A stretch of 64,000 nt of DNA from JAWMQL01 sp033283165 (GCA_033283165.1 JAWMQL010000003.1:496001-560000), one strand, 5' to 3'. Counted from the stretch's first letter, positions 55,131-64,000 are shown. Program-made: numbers and translations. Notes: generated from the sequence alone by a model not told the origin.

Positions 55131-55902
55131 CCTGTTCCATCCGTTGCAGGGCTTCGGTTTCCGGCGACTCGGGATACAGGCTGCGCAGGGCCAGGGCATA
55201 GGAACTCTTCGCATCGGAGTCCCCCTGGGCATTGGCCAGACGCACACCGAGCCACAGGCCACGCGCTGACTGCTGTTGGACCGCGGTGCGATAGGTGCCG
55301 TAATAGCGGCCGGCATTGTCGTAGTCCCCGGCATCGTAGCGCAGCTGGGCCACTTCCAGCAGGGCGATCCGGTTGGCCCGGTCCATGGCCAGGGCGCGCA
55401 TGAAAGCCTGCTCCGCCTCCTGCGGCTTGAACAGGCGCAGCCGGCACAATCCCAGGTTCACGAAGGCCCGCGGCCTGGCGTTATACAGGGAGTCCTGCAC
55501 CACCAGTTCCAGTTGTTTCTCCGCCTCGTCGAACCGTCCCTGGCTATACAGGAAGGCCGCATAATTATTGCGTGCGCGGGAAAAATCCCGCTGCAGGCGA
55601 ATGGCTTGCTCAAAGCTCTCCTCTGCCAACTCGTATTCGCCGGTGCTCTGGTAAACCAGGGCAAAGGCCTCGTGCACCTCGGCGTTTTTGGGGTCGATTT
55701 CGGCCGCCAGCTTCAGGTTGCGCTTGGCGTCCTCCCAGTTGCCCTCGCCGATATACTGGCGCGCCAGCTCGACCCGCTTTTCAAGGGCCTTTTCCGGCGA
55801 GGGCGGTTCGGTGAACACGCGCTCGGTTGTGGTCACACAGCCTGCCAGCAGCACCAGCAGCAGCGTCATCGTGATGTTATGGATTACAGTCCCCTTCGGC
55901 AT
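55123..55902 (-). CDS. pilF: Type IV pilus biogenesis lipoprotein PilF/PilW
   Basis: A 259-residue outer-membrane lipoprotein with lipobox LAGC (C22) and TPR repeats, such as AEVHEAFALVYQSTGEYELAEESFEQAIRL. It helps assemble the PilQ secretin. It is the normal neighbour of rlmN and rodZ. The start codon lies 6 nt after the rlmN stop. No other pil genes are in the window. Confidence 0.92.
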   Translation of the reverse strand: MPKGTVIHNITMTLLLVLLAGCVTTTERVFTEPPSPEKALEKRVELARQYIGEGNWEDAKRNLKLAAEIDPKNAEVHEAFALVYQSTGEYELAEESFEQAIRLQRDFSRARNNYAAFLYSQGRFDEAEKQLELVVQDSLYNARPRAFVNLGLCRLRLFKPQEAEQAFMRALAMDRANRIALLEVAQLRYDAGDYDNAGRYYGTYRTAVQQQSARGLWLGVRLANAQGDSDAKSSYALALRSLYPESPETEALQRMEQGE

Positions 55903-55908
55903 TTACCC

Positions 55909-57075
55909 TCACCCCACCTGAATTACCTGTGAATCGTCCCCGCGTCGGTAGCGTTCACTGCGCCGGGTGCGGTCGACGACCTGCCCCACCAGCTGCCCGC
56001 AGGCAGCGTCGATATCATCACCGCGCGTGGTGCGCACGGTGACAATATATCCTGCATCCACCAGCACTTGCCAGAAACGGGACACGGCGTTGCCACTCGG
56101 GCGCTGGTAATCCGACTGGGGAAAGGTGTTGAAGGGTATCAGGTTGATCTTGCAGGGGAATTCACGCAACAGCTGCGCCAGCTCACGGGCCTGCTCGGGC
56201 TGGTCGTTGATCCCCGCTATCAGGGTGTATTCCACCGTGACAACGCGCCTGGTGTCACTCTGCGCGTCGATGTAATTGCGACAGCTGCGCAGCAATTCGG
56301 CGATGGGATACTTCCGGTTGATCGGCACCAGTTCGTTGCGCAGCGCGTCGTTGGGCGCGTGCAGGGACACCGCCAGGGAGACCTCACTGACCTCCGCCAG
56401 CCGGTCCAGCGCCGGCACCACGCCCGATGTACTCAGGGTCACCCGGCGCTTGGAAATCCCGTAGGCCAGGTCCTCCATCATCAGGTCCATGGCGGCGACC
56501 ACGTTGTCGAAATTCATCAGCGGCTCGCCCATGCCCATCATGACCACATTGGTGACCACGCGGCCCTTGCCCGACTGGAAAGCGTCGTAGGAATCGATGG
56601 CCAGCCACAGCTGGCCGATAATCTCCGCCGCGCTGAGGTCGCGCTGGAAGCCCTGCTTGCCGGTCGAGCAGAAACTGCAGTCGAGGCTGCAGCCCACCTG
56701 GGACGAAACGCACAGGGTGGCGCGACTACCATCGGGAATCAGCACCGTCTCGACCAGGCCACCCCCCTCGACCCGAATGGCCCACTTGCGGGTGCCGTCA
56801 GAGGAGTCGTGTTGCGACACGATCTCCGGCGGCCGCACCTCGGCCACGGCCAGCAGCTTCTCGCGCAGGGACTTGCCCAGGTTGGTCATGGCCGCGATGT
56901 CCAGTACGCCCTGGTGATGAATCCACTTGAGCACCTGCTGGGCGCGGAACTTCTTCTCGCCCAGGTCGAGAAAGAATTGCTCCAGCTGGGCACGGGTCAT
57001 GCCCAGCAAATTCACCAGGGGCGCCACCCCGGGATCGACAGACCCGGATGTGCCGACTGTCGGCCGCTCCGTCAT
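55909..57075 (-). CDS. rlmN: 23S rRNA/tRNA methyltransferase RlmN
   Basis: Radical SAM enzyme methylating C2 of adenine 2503 in 23S rRNA and adenine 37 in tRNA. The 388 residues contain the radical SAM cluster motif CSLDCSFCSTGKQGF (CxxxCxxC) and the RlmN text MGMGEPLMNFDNVVAAM. The first 20 residues (SVGTSGSVDPG-type) are variable, so a later start such as MTRAQLEQFFLDLG cannot be excluded. It lies 26 nt after ndk. Confidence 0.95.
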   Translation of the reverse strand: MTERPTVGTSGSVDPGVAPLVNLLGMTRAQLEQFFLDLGEKKFRAQQVLKWIHHQGVLDIAAMTNLGKSLREKLLAVAEVRPPEIVSQHDSSDGTRKWAIRVEGGGLVETVLIPDGSRATLCVSSQVGCSLDCSFCSTGKQGFQRDLSAAEIIGQLWLAIDSYDAFQSGKGRVVTNVVMMGMGEPLMNFDNVVAAMDLMMEDLAYGISKRRVTLSTSGVVPALDRLAEVSEVSLAVSLHAPNDALRNELVPINRKYPIAELLRSCRNYIDAQSDTRRVVTVEYTLIAGINDQPEQARELAQLLREFPCKINLIPFNTFPQSDYQRPSGNAVSRFWQVLVDAGYIVTVRTTRGDDIDAACGQLVGQVVDRTRRSERYRRGDDSQVIQVG

Positions 57076-57101
57076 GATTGCCTCGCCAATGGCATCTGCC
57101 T

Positions 57102-57530
57102 TCAGCCGCGCGCGCAGATTTCGCTGGCGGCGAAAAAGTAGGCGATTTCGCGCTCTGCGGAGGCGGCGGAATCGGAGCCGTGCACCGCGTTGGCGTCAAT
57201 GGAGGAAGCAAAATCCGCCCGGATAGTGCCCTCCGCCGCCTCCTGCGGGTTGGTCGCGCCCATCAGGTCCCTGTTTTTCGCAATCGCATCTTCACCTTCC
57301 AGCACCTGCACCATCACCGGACCGGAGGTCATGAATTCGATCAAGGCCGGGAAGAAGGGACGCTCGCAATGTTCGGCATAGAAACCGCCGGCGACCTCGT
57401 CACTGAGGCGCAGCATTTTGGCAGCGACAATCCGCAGGCCATTGGTCTCGAAGCGGGAATAAATTTTGCCGATGATATCCTTGCCGACAGCATCCGGTTT
57501 GACGATAGACAGGGTGCGCTCAATAGCCAT
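57102..57530 (-). CDS. ndk: Nucleoside diphosphate kinase
   Basis: A 142-residue enzyme keeping NTP pools balanced. It begins MAIERTLSIVKPDAVGKD and has the active-site histidine in VHGSDSAASAEREIAYFF. Length and text are standard for gammaproteobacteria. It is the first gene of the ndk-rlmN-pilF-rodZ-ispG-hisS-yfgM-bamB-der block. A good promoter stands about 95 nt upstream. Confidence 0.97.
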   Translation of the reverse strand: MAIERTLSIVKPDAVGKDIIGKIYSRFETNGLRIVAAKMLRLSDEVAGGFYAEHCERPFFPALIEFMTSGPVMVQVLEGEDAIAKNRDLMGATNPQEAAEGTIRADFASSIDANAVHGSDSAASAEREIAYFFAASEICARG

Positions 57531-57625
57531 TGAACAATCTCCATTACACATGTGAATTCGCGAACAAGCCCCGCAAAACGACCTGCCGTGGCCGTCCCTG
57601 GGTCTGCGCCTGGGAAAATCGCGCG

Positions 57626-57654
57626 ATTATACTGATTTTAGCCCCGGGTTTCAC
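57626..57654 (-). promoter_or_regulatory. Candidate sigma-70 promoter of the ndk block
   Basis: On the minus strand GTGAAA (57649-57654) and TATAAT (57626-57631) are spaced by 17 bases. The -10 is perfect and the -35 matches 4 of 6. It would give a 5' leader of about 90 nt before ndk. Confidence 0.55.
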
Positions 57655-57741
57655 CCCGAAAGAGGCCTGGGAGTGATATTTTTTTCTTTTTAAATCAGAG
57701 ATTTAGCAAACTGTGAGAATTCACACGGGGCGCCGCGCCCG

Positions 57742-59349
57742 TCACCGCCCCAGCGCGGCCACCTGAGCGGGGTCCAGCCAGCAGGCGTGCACGCCATAGG
57801 GGACCCGCTGGGGCAGGCGCAAGCGGCCCAGTTCTGTCATGCTGCGGGCATCGACGATCACCAGGTCGGCGGCGTCGTCGCGCATCAACAGGTCCAGCAG
57901 GTAGCCGTCATCCTCGGCCTCCGCCCCGTTGCAGGGCACGAAGAGGGCCTCGCCACCCAGGCTGTCACCGTAGTCGAAGTAGGCGACCGACTGCTCGTCC
58001 AGCAGGTCGTACTTCAGCACCCCCTTGCCCATGATGCCGTTGCTGCCCTGCTCGTCCAGCAGGTAGGCATAGCGGGACGCGCGCCCCAGCCAGGCAGTAT
58101 TGAGACTGGGGCGCTCGTAGGAGTGATCCAGCAGGCAACGCCGGTCACTGACCCGGCCGCCGTCCAGGTCGAGGATGAACTTGTACAACCGGGCGTGGGG
58201 TTCCTCGGGCGAGTGAATCGGCACATTGGAGGGGTAGTGGTCGAATACTGGCGCCACCAGCACCAGGTCGGTGCCGCCGTCCGGCCGCGACTCCTCCCAG
58301 CCATTCACTGTGTGCCAGATATGCCCGGCCATCCCGGTGTCGAACCAGCGCACCCCGGCGCCGCCCTCCCGGGGCACCACCCCAAACCGCAGGGTGTAAT
58401 CGGGGTCGAAGTAAAACGGGCTCTGGTGCGTACCGAACAGCTGGCGCGGGTCGAAGCGCAGGGAAACATCGGGAAATACCGAAAAACGCTCGGTAAGGAA
58501 GGCATCGTGGACAAAGGCCATGGCCGGCCTGGCCTGATGCAGGGTCTCGAAATGCCGCAGCCTGCCCTGGTCCAGGATAGAGTAATACACCTCGCCGGAA
58601 TCCAGGCTGGTGCTGAAGCTGTACCAGGCGCCGCTGGCGGGGTCCACCTTGGGGTGGGCGGTGTAGGGGCGCGCCAGCACGCCGTGCAGGTCGTCGAGTT
58701 CTCCGTCCCCGGAGATCTGCAGCACACCGTCTGCCACCCGCGTCTGCAGCGCAAAGGGATAGGTCGTCTCCTGCAGGGCATAGAGTTTGCCATGGTGATA
58801 CTGGATCGCGGTGGTGGAGGAAGCGCTGTGGATATTGTCCAGGGGCGGCACCAGGCCGGCGCGCTTTTCCAGCGCGCTCAGCAGCAGGCGGCGGGCGCCG
58901 TAGCCACCGCCACCGGCCAGGTCGCCGAACTCCGGGTACAGTTCGCGCCCCGCGGCCCGCTCCGCCTGGAACCGAGGTGTACGCACATACGTATTGGAAT
59001 AGATTGCCCGGCCATCGGCTATCTGGACCTGGTGCAGCATGCCGGCGCCATTGAACATATGCAGCCGGCTGCCGGTCTCCGCGAACTGGCGATTGGTCCC
59101 GTTGCGCAGGTAGACCCCCTGTAAATCTTCGGGGAGCTCACCCTCCACCTCGACCGGCACACCCTGCAACTCCGTATGGACCGGCGCAAACCCCGGCAGG
59201 CTGTAAGCGCTGCCACGATTGTAATCGCGCACGGCACGGGATTGCTGCAGGCGACGCCGCCACCGTGTGAGCAGCGGCCGCAGCAGTACGAAGCGCAGCA
59301 CCGGCAGTACCGCCAGCAAAGCCAGCAACAATCCCAACCACAATGGCAT
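57742..59349 (-). CDS. Carotenoid/stilbene cleavage oxygenase family protein, membrane-anchored
   Basis: Non-haem iron dioxygenase of the RPE65/CCO fold, 535 residues, splitting a carbon-carbon double bond with O2. The four iron ligands are visible: H232 (TAHPKVD), H281 (FVHDAFLT), H346 (HIWHTVNGWEE) and H521 (YGVHACWLD). The N-terminus has an added hydrophobic helix (residues 3-28, LWLGLLLALLAVLPVLRFVLL) that most bacterial homologues lack. It is last in a five-gene operon. The substrate could be an apocarotenoid, stilbene or phenylpropanoid. Confidence 0.87.
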   Translation of the reverse strand: MPLWLGLLLALLAVLPVLRFVLLRPLLTRWRRRLQQSRAVRDYNRGSAYSLPGFAPVHTELQGVPVEVEGELPEDLQGVYLRNGTNRQFAETGSRLHMFNGAGMLHQVQIADGRAIYSNTYVRTPRFQAERAAGRELYPEFGDLAGGGGYGARRLLLSALEKRAGLVPPLDNIHSASSTTAIQYHHGKLYALQETTYPFALQTRVADGVLQISGDGELDDLHGVLARPYTAHPKVDPASGAWYSFSTSLDSGEVYYSILDQGRLRHFETLHQARPAMAFVHDAFLTERFSVFPDVSLRFDPRQLFGTHQSPFYFDPDYTLRFGVVPREGGAGVRWFDTGMAGHIWHTVNGWEESRPDGGTDLVLVAPVFDHYPSNVPIHSPEEPHARLYKFILDLDGGRVSDRRCLLDHSYERPSLNTAWLGRASRYAYLLDEQGSNGIMGKGVLKYDLLDEQSVAYFDYGDSLGGEALFVPCNGAEAEDDGYLLDLLMRDDAADLVIVDARSMTELGRLRLPQRVPYGVHACWLDPAQVAALGR

Positions 59350-59360
59350 GTCTACCCCCG

Positions 59361-61025
59361 TCAGCTCCCCTTTGCCGGGCCGGCCCCGGTGTCAGCTGGT
59401 TGCAGCTCGGCCAGGCGGGCGGCAGCCCAGTCAGTAACATAGGTGTAATCCGCCTTGCCGTTCGGCCCGCGGCCCAGGGATTCGATAACCAGGCAGACCC
59501 GCGGCACTTTATAGTCGGCCAGTTCGGCGGCCAGAAACACGCGCAGGGCCGCCTCATCCAACCCCTCCTGGGTCAAGCCGGGCCCTTCCACTACCGCCAC
59601 CACCATGCGCCCGAACCGCGGGTGGGGCAGGCCGACCACCAGTGCGTCGCTGATGCCGGGGTAGCGGGTGAGCACCTGCTCCACTTCCACCGTGTAGACT
59701 TTCTCGCCGCCGGTGTTGATGACCGTACTGTCGCGCCCCAGCAGGACCAGTTTGCCATCCTGCCGTACACGGCAGCGATCGCCGGTCTTGACGTAGCGCT
59801 GGCCATCGATCGTGACGAAGGTTTCGGCCGACTTTTCCGGCTCGTTGTAATAGCCCACCGGCTGGTGGCCACCGGCATAGGCCATCCCGATGACCTCGCT
59901 GCCCGGCACCACGTCGCGGCCATCCCCGTCGAGAATCCGGGTGGTCGGCAGGGGCTGGAACACCCCGGGTTCGTCCGTTGACAGGGCGTAACCGGAGGCC
60001 TCCGAGGATCCCAGGCTGTCGATGATCACCAGCTGCGGGTTTTGCGCCAGCAGGGCCGAACGCACATTGGCGCTGAGGCTGGCCCCGGAGGAGACCAGGC
60101 TGCGCAGTGAGGACAGCGGGCGGTCGGGGCGCTGCTCCAGCGCCTGCAACAGGGGCAGGACAAAGGCGTCGCCTACCAGCACCACCGAGCCGACCTGGTG
60201 CCTGCTGATCACATCCAGGGCGAGCTCGGGGTCCAGGCGCCGGCCGGGAAGTGTCACCACCGCGGCACCCTGGGCCAGCATCATGAGCGCCATCATGAGG
60301 CCAGCACCGTGCATCAGCGGGCTCAGTGCCAGGAACGGCCAGGCGGGTTTGACCCGCGCCAGATTGTCCAGGTGCCCATCGAGCGTATCCGGGTGATCTT
60401 CCAGGCCCAGGGCCATGAGCGGGCCGCCGGTGGACATATTCATTTTCCGCCACAGGTCCTCATGGCGCCACTGGACTCCCTTGGGCAGCCCGGTGGTGCC
60501 CCCGGTCGCGATCAGGATCAGGTCCTCACCCCGCGCGCAGGACTGGAAATCCTCCTCCGCCAGGTCGTACAGCGAGGTCAACGCGTCCGCCCCGGGCAGG
60601 GCCGACGCCTCCCCCGGTTCGCCAGCCGCCACCTCGACCAGCACCAGCTGGTCCGGCAACTCCGCCCGTATCGCCGCCACCTGCGGGGCGAATTCCCGGT
60701 CGTAGACCAGCACAGCGATATCCAGCCCCTGGCACAGGTCCAGCAGTTCCCGCTCGCGGTAGCGGTAATTGACGTTGACGTGAGACAGGCCGGCCAGGCC
60801 GGCCCCGACGAAGGTCTCGAGATAGGCATTGGAGTTGCGCAGGTAGTGACCCACGTGGGCACCGGGCGCCAGGCCTCGACCACGCAGGTAGCTCGCAATC
60901 CCGCTGGCGCGGCGCCGCAGTTCAGCGTAACTGATCACATGCTCGCCATGAATCAGGGCCGGGCGCCCGGCCAGGGGCCCTACGCCGAGACGGTAGGCCG
61001 CCTCGGCGACATTCCAGTCACTCAT
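59361..61025 (-). CDS. Acyl-CoA synthetase (AMP-forming)
   Basis: ANL-family ligase of 554 residues that adenylates a carboxylic acid and transfers it to CoA. The phosphate loop is LIATGGTTGLPKG, A5 is SLGSSEAS, the hinge region is GYYNEPEKSAETFVTIDGQRYVKTGDR in parts, and the catalytic lysine is in NGKADY. It resembles FadD3/FadD19-like synthetases that act on steroid or other non-linear acids. ATG 61025 gives the start MSDWNVAEAAYR with GGAG 8 nt upstream. It lies 13 nt after the dehydrogenase and 11 nt before the oxygenase. Confidence 0.88.
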   Translation of the reverse strand: MSDWNVAEAAYRLGVGPLAGRPALIHGEHVISYAELRRRASGIASYLRGRGLAPGAHVGHYLRNSNAYLETFVGAGLAGLSHVNVNYRYRERELLDLCQGLDIAVLVYDREFAPQVAAIRAELPDQLVLVEVAAGEPGEASALPGADALTSLYDLAEEDFQSCARGEDLILIATGGTTGLPKGVQWRHEDLWRKMNMSTGGPLMALGLEDHPDTLDGHLDNLARVKPAWPFLALSPLMHGAGLMMALMMLAQGAAVVTLPGRRLDPELALDVISRHQVGSVVLVGDAFVLPLLQALEQRPDRPLSSLRSLVSSGASLSANVRSALLAQNPQLVIIDSLGSSEASGYALSTDEPGVFQPLPTTRILDGDGRDVVPGSEVIGMAYAGGHQPVGYYNEPEKSAETFVTIDGQRYVKTGDRCRVRQDGKLVLLGRDSTVINTGGEKVYTVEVEQVLTRYPGISDALVVGLPHPRFGRMVVAVVEGPGLTQEGLDEAALRVFLAAELADYKVPRVCLVIESLGRGPNGKADYTYVTDWAAARLAELQPADTGAGPAKGS

Positions 61026-61038
61026 CTGCTGTACTCCG

Positions 61039-62079
61039 CTATGAATCGAGCCGGGCCAGGACCTTGCACTGCTCGGAGGGCTGGCGCAGGGCTTCAAACG
61101 CAGCCGGCAGCTCGTCCAGGCTGACGCTGGTGGTTACCATCGGCATGGCATCGATGCGGCCCTGGTCGAGCATCGCCATCACAGTCGAAAAGTCGTCATG
61201 GGTGTAGGCGATGGCAAAGCGCAACTGCAACTCCTTGATCAGCGCGGGAAAGGGCAGGATGGTATCGGGCTGCTCGCAGACGCCGACCGCGACGATGGTG
61301 CCGCGCCGCGGCGCGATGTCGATACTTTGCTGCAACAGGCCCGGGGCGCCGACGCACTCGAATATCATATCCGGCGGACCGCCGGTCAGGTCGGCGAACT
61401 GCTGGTCCAGCGGATCGTCGCCCGACGGACCGCCGCCCGGCTGCAGCACCGCGGTGGCGCCCATCGCCAGGGCCAGCCCGCGCCGCTGGGCGGCGGGCTC
61501 GCTGACCACCACGTCCCGGGCGCCCAGGAATCGGGCCCACAGGGCAACCGCCAGTCCGATCGGCCCGGCGCCGGTAATCAACACCCGCTGACCAGCCGCC
61601 AGGCCCGCTTCGCGCACGGCGTGCAGGCCAACCGCCAGGGGTTCGATCAGGGCGGCGCGGGTAAAGTCCAGCCCCTCGGGCAGCTTCAGGGTATTGAACT
61701 CGGCGGTCAGTACGTACTCGGCGAAGCCACCCGGCGCGTCCAGGCCGATGCAGGACAGTGCCAGACACTCAAAGGGACGGCCTGCCAGGCATTGGGCGCA
61801 GCGGCCGCAGCTGTGAAACGGCAGGGCACAGACGCGGTCCCCCTGGCGCCACCCGGCCTGCAGGTGGCTGCCAGTCGCGACGACTTCGCCAACGAACTCA
61901 TGCCCCAGGATGGAGTCGCAGGCCACCATGGCCGGCCCCTCGCGCGTGGAATGCAGGTCGGTTCCACAGATGCCGCAGTAGGCCACATCCACCACCAGTT
62001 GCCGTTCGCCCGGGGTCGGGTCCGCCACGGTTTCCACCGCCAGTGGCTGGCCCGCGCCCTTGAAAACTGCTGCTCTCAT
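61039..62079 (-). CDS. Zinc-dependent medium-chain alcohol dehydrogenase
   Basis: A 346-residue MDR-family enzyme. The catalytic zinc site has CGICGTDLH and GHEF, the structural zinc site has four cysteines in CGRCAQCLAGRPFEC, and the NAD-binding motif is GAGPIG. Nearest known types are L-threonine/sorbitol-like dehydrogenases. Its ATG overlaps the TAA of the ThuA-like gene by one base (TAATG). In the pathway it could oxidise an alcohol made by the P450. Confidence 0.88.
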   Translation of the reverse strand: MRAAVFKGAGQPLAVETVADPTPGERQLVVDVAYCGICGTDLHSTREGPAMVACDSILGHEFVGEVVATGSHLQAGWRQGDRVCALPFHSCGRCAQCLAGRPFECLALSCIGLDAPGGFAEYVLTAEFNTLKLPEGLDFTRAALIEPLAVGLHAVREAGLAAGQRVLITGAGPIGLAVALWARFLGARDVVVSEPAAQRRGLALAMGATAVLQPGGGPSGDDPLDQQFADLTGGPPDMIFECVGAPGLLQQSIDIAPRRGTIVAVGVCEQPDTILPFPALIKELQLRFAIAYTHDDFSTVMAMLDQGRIDAMPMVTTSVSLDELPAAFEALRQPSEQCKVLARLDS

Positions 62080-62933
62080 TACTGCCGTACCTCCGCTCGA
62101 TTTTTCTGCCGCGCCCACTCGCGGGCATCCTCACTGGCCACCCAGCGCACGGCATTTTCCAGCAAGCGCCGAAAATATTCGTTGCCCAGCGCCTCGGCAT
62201 CGTCGCCGCCCTGAATATAGACCAGGGGACTGTTTCCTGCGGCGCGATACCAGGCCACCAGGTTACTGCCCGGCGGGTGCGACCAGTCGCGCCGCGAGTG
62301 CATTTCACCCGCCACCGCCCGCGCCGCGGAGTAAAAGTGCTCCTCGCGGAAGTCCTGGTCACTGCGCAACAGCGGTTCCACGTCCTGCTCAAAAACCGGG
62401 CACAAATACAGCTCATCCACCATGTCGAAACTGGCCGGCAGTCCGCGGGTCACCGGGTGCTGCGCCGCTACCCTCAGCTGGTGGCGTACCTTGTGGCGGT
62501 AACCGGAATCCGGCCAGTCCCGGTTCCTCACCCGGGCCGGACGGTACAGAAAGCGCCCTCCCAGGAGGTCCGCGTACTCCGGCCAGCCCGGCCAGGCTGC
62601 GAGACTGTGGTGCATGAACACCAGCCCCACCCCGGCGTCCTGCAGCAGCCGCAGTCCCTCGCGGTAGGCGGGCCGGGGCTCGACCTGGCCCGGCACGGCC
62701 TGACCGGGCGAGGATGCCGTGAAATCCACCCCCGGCATGTCGTAAAACAAGATCGCATCGAAATCGGCGACCACCCGTGGCCAGTCCAGGTACTGGGCCG
62801 CCGGCTGTTCCACGTGACAGACGTCGTACTCCGCCAGACCGGACAACAGCGCCGCAAAGGCCTCCCGGTCATAGGGATGGCCCCGGGCCACCGTGAGTAC
62901 CCGCCGGTCGGCCGCATAGTTGACCACGCCCAC
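62079..62933 (-). CDS. ThuA-like domain protein
   Basis: A 284-residue protein of the ThuA class-I-glutamine-amidotransferase-like fold. Visible segments include ILFYDMPGVDF, GVGLVFMHHSLAAWPGW and PVTRGLPASFDMVDELY, a family pattern. GTG 62933 has GGGAG about 6 nt upstream. ThuA proteins are often found in sugar catabolic clusters, with poorly defined activity. Its presence with a P450 and ligase is unusual. It lies 18 nt after the P450 and overlaps the dehydrogenase. Confidence 0.82.
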   Translation of the reverse strand: MGVVNYAADRRVLTVARGHPYDREAFAALLSGLAEYDVCHVEQPAAQYLDWPRVVADFDAILFYDMPGVDFTASSPGQAVPGQVEPRPAYREGLRLLQDAGVGLVFMHHSLAAWPGWPEYADLLGGRFLYRPARVRNRDWPDSGYRHKVRHQLRVAAQHPVTRGLPASFDMVDELYLCPVFEQDVEPLLRSDQDFREEHFYSAARAVAGEMHSRRDWSHPPGSNLVAWYRAAGNSPLVYIQGGDDAEALGNEYFRRLLENAVRWVASEDAREWARQKNRAEVRQ

Positions 62934-62951
62934 GACCGGCTCCCGCCCGCC

Positions 62952-64000
62952 CTAGCGCTTGTCGAAACTGATATGTAGCTCTTCCAGGCCGCGCAACAGC
63001 AGGTTGGGCCAATGTTTGCCGCTGTTCTTACCGGGTACCAGTTGCCAGTTGGTGGTGCGTGCGGTCAGGTGCTCAAAGGCCACCTTCATTTCCTTGCGCG
63101 CCAGTTGGGCGCCCAGGCAGAAATGCACCCCCTGGCCGAAAGCCAGGTTGTCATCCGCGTTGTGGCGGCAGATATCGAGGCGATCGGGATTCTCGAAGAC
63201 CTCCTCGTCGCGGTTCGCCGAGGCGAATCGCACCATCAGCATGCTGCCCGCAGGCAGCTGGACACCGTTCAATTCCGTGTCCCGGGTCACCCGCCGCCAC
63301 AGGCCCGCCGAGGGCGTCTCATAGCGACAGATCTCTTCCACCGCGTTGGGAATCAGCGACGGGTCATCCTGCAACTTGTGCAGCTGTTCGTGATCCTGGG
63401 CCAGGGTGTAAATACCACCGGCAATGGCAGAGGTAGTTGTTTCATTACCCGCCACCAGCAACTGCTGCAGGATGCTCAGCATCTCATCCATATTCAGCAG
63501 CCGGCCATCATCGATACGGGCGTGGGCCAGGTCCGAGATGATATTGTCCTGTGGGTCCTTGCGACGCTCCTCGATGACTTTGGCGAAATAGTGCTGGTAC
63601 TCGACGATCAGGCGCGCATCCTCCAGTTCCTGGTCCGGATCGGCAAACTGGCTGAGCCGCGAGGCAAAGGCGTCCGACCAGCGTTTGAAGGTACGCAGCA
63701 TGTCGCGGGGCACGCCCAACTGGTCGGCGATCACGTACACCGGCAGGGGCACGCAGAAGCGGTGCAGCATGTCCACCTCGCCGTCGTCGATCCAGCTGTC
63801 GATCAGCTCGGTGACGATGTCTTCCATGGACCCGGTCAGCCCCTCGACCCGCTTGTTGGAAAAAACCTTGTTGACCAGGGAGCGGTAGACCTTGTGCCGC
63901 GGCGGATCGAGGGTGAGCAGGGTATCCACCGTGGGGTAGGCCGCCTCGTACAGCGCGGCGGCCTCCGGGTTCTTGGGCGGCACATTCAGGTCATCACCGA
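62952..64000 (-). CDS. Cytochrome P450 (5' part off window)
   Basis: Haem monooxygenase, at least 349 residues visible and open to the window edge, lacking about the first 60-80. The I-helix motif is LVAGNETTTSA, the K-helix ExxR lies in EEICRYETPS, and the haem-cysteine loop is FGQGVHFCLGAQLARKE. It resembles bacterial class I P450s of the CYP107/CYP125-like range that use ferredoxin partners, and the exact family is unclear. It is the first visible gene of the P450-ThuA-dehydrogenase-ligase-oxygenase operon and could hydroxylate the starting compound. Confidence 0.92.
   Translation of the reverse strand, partial: GDDLNVPPKNPEAAALYEAAYPTVDTLLTLDPPRHKVYRSLVNKVFSNKRVEGLTGSMEDIVTELIDSWIDDGEVDMLHRFCVPLPVYVIADQLGVPRDMLRTFKRWSDAFASRLSQFADPDQELEDARLIVEYQHYFAKVIEERRKDPQDNIISDLAHARIDDGRLLNMDEMLSILQQLLVAGNETTTSAIAGGIYTLAQDHEQLHKLQDDPSLIPNAVEEICRYETPSAGLWRRVTRDTELNGVQLPAGSMLMVRFASANRDEEVFENPDRLDICRHNADDNLAFGQGVHFCLGAQLARKEMKVAFEHLTARTTNWQLVPGKNSGKHWPNLLLRGLEELHISFDKR

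Overview
The window is dense, high-GC DNA with about 58 protein genes on both strands and no gap above 300 bases without a gene. The gene set and order suggest a marine gammaproteobacterium. The clearest sign is the ndk-rlmN-pilF-rodZ-ispG-hisS-yfgM-bamB-der block. Aerobic fatty-acid and acetate genes, a TonB receptor and a fatty acyl-CoA reductase recall the Halieaceae/Marinobacter-type oligotrophs; that family placement is inference. I found no tRNA, rRNA, CRISPR array, integrase or transposase gene.

Layout. 1-9.5 kb: tail of an acyl-CoA dehydrogenase, amtB, a PhoA-type alkaline phosphatase, an exeA-gspB-epimerase operon, and feoAB behind a Fur-box-like site. 9.6-15.1 kb: an AsmA-like protein, a PadR regulator divergent from a luciferase-like oxidoreductase, then a DnaQ-type exonuclease, a CBS/DUF294 protein and a small membrane protein. 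15.2-23.1 kb: an acetate/carboxylate module made of a sodium:solute symporter with its DUF4212 small subunit, a DcaP-like porin, and the CrbR/CrbS two-component system. A shared motif, GACTTTGGTC, lies 73 nt upstream of both the symporter operon and the porin. 23.2-32.2 kb: a DUF481 protein, a K+ channel, a TonB receptor, an SDR, DAHP synthase, an NTF2-like protein, a carboxymuconolactone decarboxylase-like gene coupled to a 28-codon membrane ORF, and a cysteine synthase-glutaredoxin fusion. Two REP-like hairpin elements sit between convergent genes here.

32.4-38 kb: a SARP/AfsR-like AAA regulator followed by DUF4242, OsmC and FAD-oxidoreductase genes. 38-43 kb: isocitrate lyase, an AraC regulator and a two-domain alcohol-forming fatty acyl-CoA reductase of the wax-ester type. 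43-46.4 kb: a GntR(YtrA)-ABC operon with two envelope proteins and a palindromic operator at its head. 46.4-57.7 kb: truncated haemoglobin, an orphan membrane domain, ppnN, and the housekeeping block.

57.7-64 kb: a tightly packed minus-strand operon of P450, ThuA-like protein, zinc alcohol dehydrogenase, acyl-CoA ligase and carotenoid/stilbene cleavage oxygenase. It looks like an uncharacterised catabolic pathway.

The unifying theme is carbon metabolism: uptake of acetate and other carboxylates (porin, symporter, CrbSR), the glyoxylate shunt (AceA), acyl-CoA chemistry (dehydrogenase, ligase, reductase), plus scavenging of ammonium, phosphate and iron. Start codons were moved inward from the longest frame where a ribosome-binding site, overlap or family N-terminus supported it.
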